From NCBI RefSeq assembly GCF_019392195.1, contig NZ_JAHXKI010000002.1:1178001-1242000 (forward strand): 64,000 nucleotides of DNA. Direction: 5' to 3'. Position 1 is the first letter of the stretch. The number at the start of each line of letters is the position of its first letter. The stretch is from Marinobacter sp. F4206 (GTDB lineage: Bacteria; Pseudomonadota; Gammaproteobacteria; Pseudomonadales; Oleiphilaceae). The translations under genes and the position numbers were made by a program. Below the pieces are notes generated by a model that worked only from the letters and a program-made list of their open reading frames with translations, was not told where the DNA came from and did no database searches. This document shows positions 62,771-64,000 of this stretch, in pieces.

Positions 62771-63889
62771 ATGAGACATCGTCACGTTAAGTACCGTCGA
62801 TGGCTCGCCGCCATCGTACTGTCGGCCACGGTGGCCGGCGGTGCGATGTGGCTGTATTCGCCCGGGGACATCACCCGGGCGGTTACCGCCGACAGCGACG
62901 CCCCCAGTGCCCAGCCGGCCGCCAGGGACTCCGCCCGGAAACCACAAGGAGGCAGCACCGCCCAGACTGGCCCCGAGCACCAGACCACAGCTACCCCGGC
63001 CATCACGGCCCGAACACCAACCACCCTGGGGCCTGATCCGTTCGCCGCTTCGCTTGAAGGTACCGACATTGACGGCGCACTGAAGGCCGATGCCTCCGGC
63101 AGGTTGATCGTCGATCTGGGGACCCGGGATTTCTTCGACTACTTCCTGAGCACTGTTGGCGAAGTGTCGCCCGACGAAGCTCTGGAACGCATCCGGACAC
63201 TGGCTTTCGCAAGCCTCCCTCGGGAAGCCGCCGAGCAAGCCATGGCCCTCCTGGACCAGTATCTCGACTACAAGCAGCAGGCGCTGGCCATGCAGGCCAC
63301 CCCGCTGGACCCGACGCTTCGGAAGGACCCCGCGTATCAGCAGCAAATGCTGGAAAAGGCCTTCACGGATCTCAAGCAGCTCCGACAGGCCGTGTTCAGC
63401 CCGGACGCTCACCAGGCGTTTTTTGGCATGGAGGAAGCTTACGGCGAGTACACTCTGGAGACCTTGGCCATCGCCCGCCGGACGGACCTGTCCGATTCGG
63501 CAAAAACGGCGCTGATCGACTGGCACCGCAACCAGCTTCCGGAGCCCCTGCTTCAAACCGAACGCCGGCTCCTGGAGAGCAACGAGGAAAACCGGCAGCG
63601 GATGGAGATCATGAAAACCGCCGACTCTCCCGAGAGCGCCGGCCAGAAGCTGATGGACCAGGGCATGTCCCCGGACGCCGCGGCCAGTGTGACCAGCTAC
63701 CTGCAGGAGCGCGAGGACTTCGATGCCCGTTACCGGCAATACCGCGAGGCCCTTGCCCGGCTGAGGGAATCCGGACTGGCCGACGGTGACGAGGCGGCCC
63801 AACAGGCCAGACTCCTGGACCAGTACTTTCCGGACAACAAGCAACACACCTGGGCCCGTTTGAAGATGCTCGGCAGCAATCCGCCATAA
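62771..63889 (+). CDS. lifO: Lipase-specific foldase LifO
   Basis: 372 residues, starting seven bases after the lipase stop. N-terminal inner-membrane anchor (about 11-29), an Ala/Pro/Thr-rich linker to about residue 85, then the helical steric chaperone domain. The essential motif RxxFDY reads RDFFDYFLS (Arg119-Tyr124). It hugs the lipase and drives its folding in the periplasm; each foldase is usually specific for its own lipase. Confidence 0.95.
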   Translation: MRHRHVKYRRWLAAIVLSATVAGGAMWLYSPGDITRAVTADSDAPSAQPAARDSARKPQGGSTAQTGPEHQTTATPAITARTPTTLGPDPFAASLEGTDIDGALKADASGRLIVDLGTRDFFDYFLSTVGEVSPDEALERIRTLAFASLPREAAEQAMALLDQYLDYKQQALAMQATPLDPTLRKDPAYQQQMLEKAFTDLKQLRQAVFSPDAHQAFFGMEEAYGEYTLETLAIARRTDLSDSAKTALIDWHRNQLPEPLLQTERRLLESNEENRQRMEIMKTADSPESAGQKLMDQGMSPDAAASVTSYLQEREDFDARYRQYREALARLRESGLADGDEAAQQARLLDQYFPDNKQHTWARLKMLGSNPP

Positions 63890-63964
63890 TGTGCACCCAC
63901 TCCCGTCTTCTCCGGGCGCCGGGCATTACACTGCAGAGTGCTCCGTAACGGCAGGTGGGCGTCG

Positions 63965-64000
63965 ATGGATACCCAGACAATCAGATCGCAGCAATCAACC
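63965..64000 (+). CDS. Possible start of a further gene, truncated by the window end
   Basis: ATG 63965 is preceded by AGGTGGG about five bases away and opens a frame (MDTQTIRSQQS) that runs to the edge. Too little to identify; it could be chance. Confidence 0.35.
   Translation, partial: MDTQTIRSQQST

Noticed and set aside
62672..63847. 391-codon open frame on the minus strand
   Set aside because: Antisense to the lipase foldase, which is firmly identified by its RxxFDY motif and position.
1..64000. tRNA or rRNA genes, CRISPR arrays, transposases, integrases, phage genes
   Set aside because: None was recognised on reading both strands and the open frames; gene order and base composition look uniform.

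Overview
The window looks like a chromosomal segment of a marine gammaproteobacterium, most likely Marinobacter or a close relative. This rests on gene content and order: zapA-6S RNA-ygfA, aroQ-accB-accC-prmA-dusB-fis-purH-purD, a subfamily I lipase with its LifO foldase, a TRAP keto-acid/organic-acid transporter, a Pseudomonas-type isocitrate lyase, and GC-rich coding sequence throughout. No rRNA, tRNA, CRISPR array, insertion sequence or prophage was recognised. It reads as ordinary core chromosome with several less-known accessory genes.

Layout. 1-4.6 kb: end of an FtsX-type permease, cell-division genes TIGR02449-zapA, 6S RNA, 5-FTHF cyclo-ligase, an unlisted 54-aa membrane protein, ilvA and rpiA. 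4.7-6.5 kb: acyl-CoA dehydrogenase and pyrophosphatase. 6.5-11.4 kb: a c-di-GMP block, with DUF2333 and a LapD-like catalytically degenerate receptor on one strand and a two-REC diguanylate cyclase divergent to them. 11.7-20.8 kb: housekeeping (aroQ, accBC, prmA, DUF3426 protein, dusB-fis, purHD). 20.9-24.9 kb: lipoprotein hydrolase, KefB-like antiporter, orphan EgtB-family enzyme. 25.2-27 kb: a VpsR-like regulator with broken ATPase motifs beside a small secreted acidic protein whose upstream region carries a sigma-54-like promoter. 27.4-37.9 kb: DUF898 protein and M48 protease, aceA, CASTOR/POLLUX-like channel, SulP transporter, ChaN lipoprotein, macrodomain, SIMPL protein. 37.9-50.7 kb: GH84-like glycosidase, acyltransferase, helical-bundle protein, TakP-type TRAP operon, CFA-like methyltransferase plus geranylgeranyl-reductase-like flavoprotein, Dps, lipoamide-dehydrogenase-like protein, LysE exporter, DAHP synthase. 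51-56.7 kb: secretin-like periplasmic protein, J-domain protein, RND efflux pair. 56.8-61.4 kb: AraC regulator, PAS-GGDEF-EAL protein and PAS chemoreceptor. 61.4-64 kb: DUF3301, lipase and lipase foldase.

The two most useful unlisted signals are regulatory. First, a 20-bp element (TTTTGCAATATNTGGCTAGG and a 16/20 relative) lies 54-92 bp upstream of three neighbouring genes, in sense orientation each time: the AraC regulator, the GGDEF-EAL protein and the chemoreceptor. This suggests a small signalling regulon. Second, the DAHP synthase gene has a leader of about 240 nt with a good promoter, a short ORF ending in a Trp codon and stop inside a strong terminator hairpin, and the gene start just beyond it. 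This is the arrangement expected for translation-coupled attenuation.

Starts were moved from the longest possible ORF wherever a Shine-Dalgarno match and family length favoured an internal codon; these cases are stated in each entry. All family assignments come from reading the protein sequence; no database search was run.
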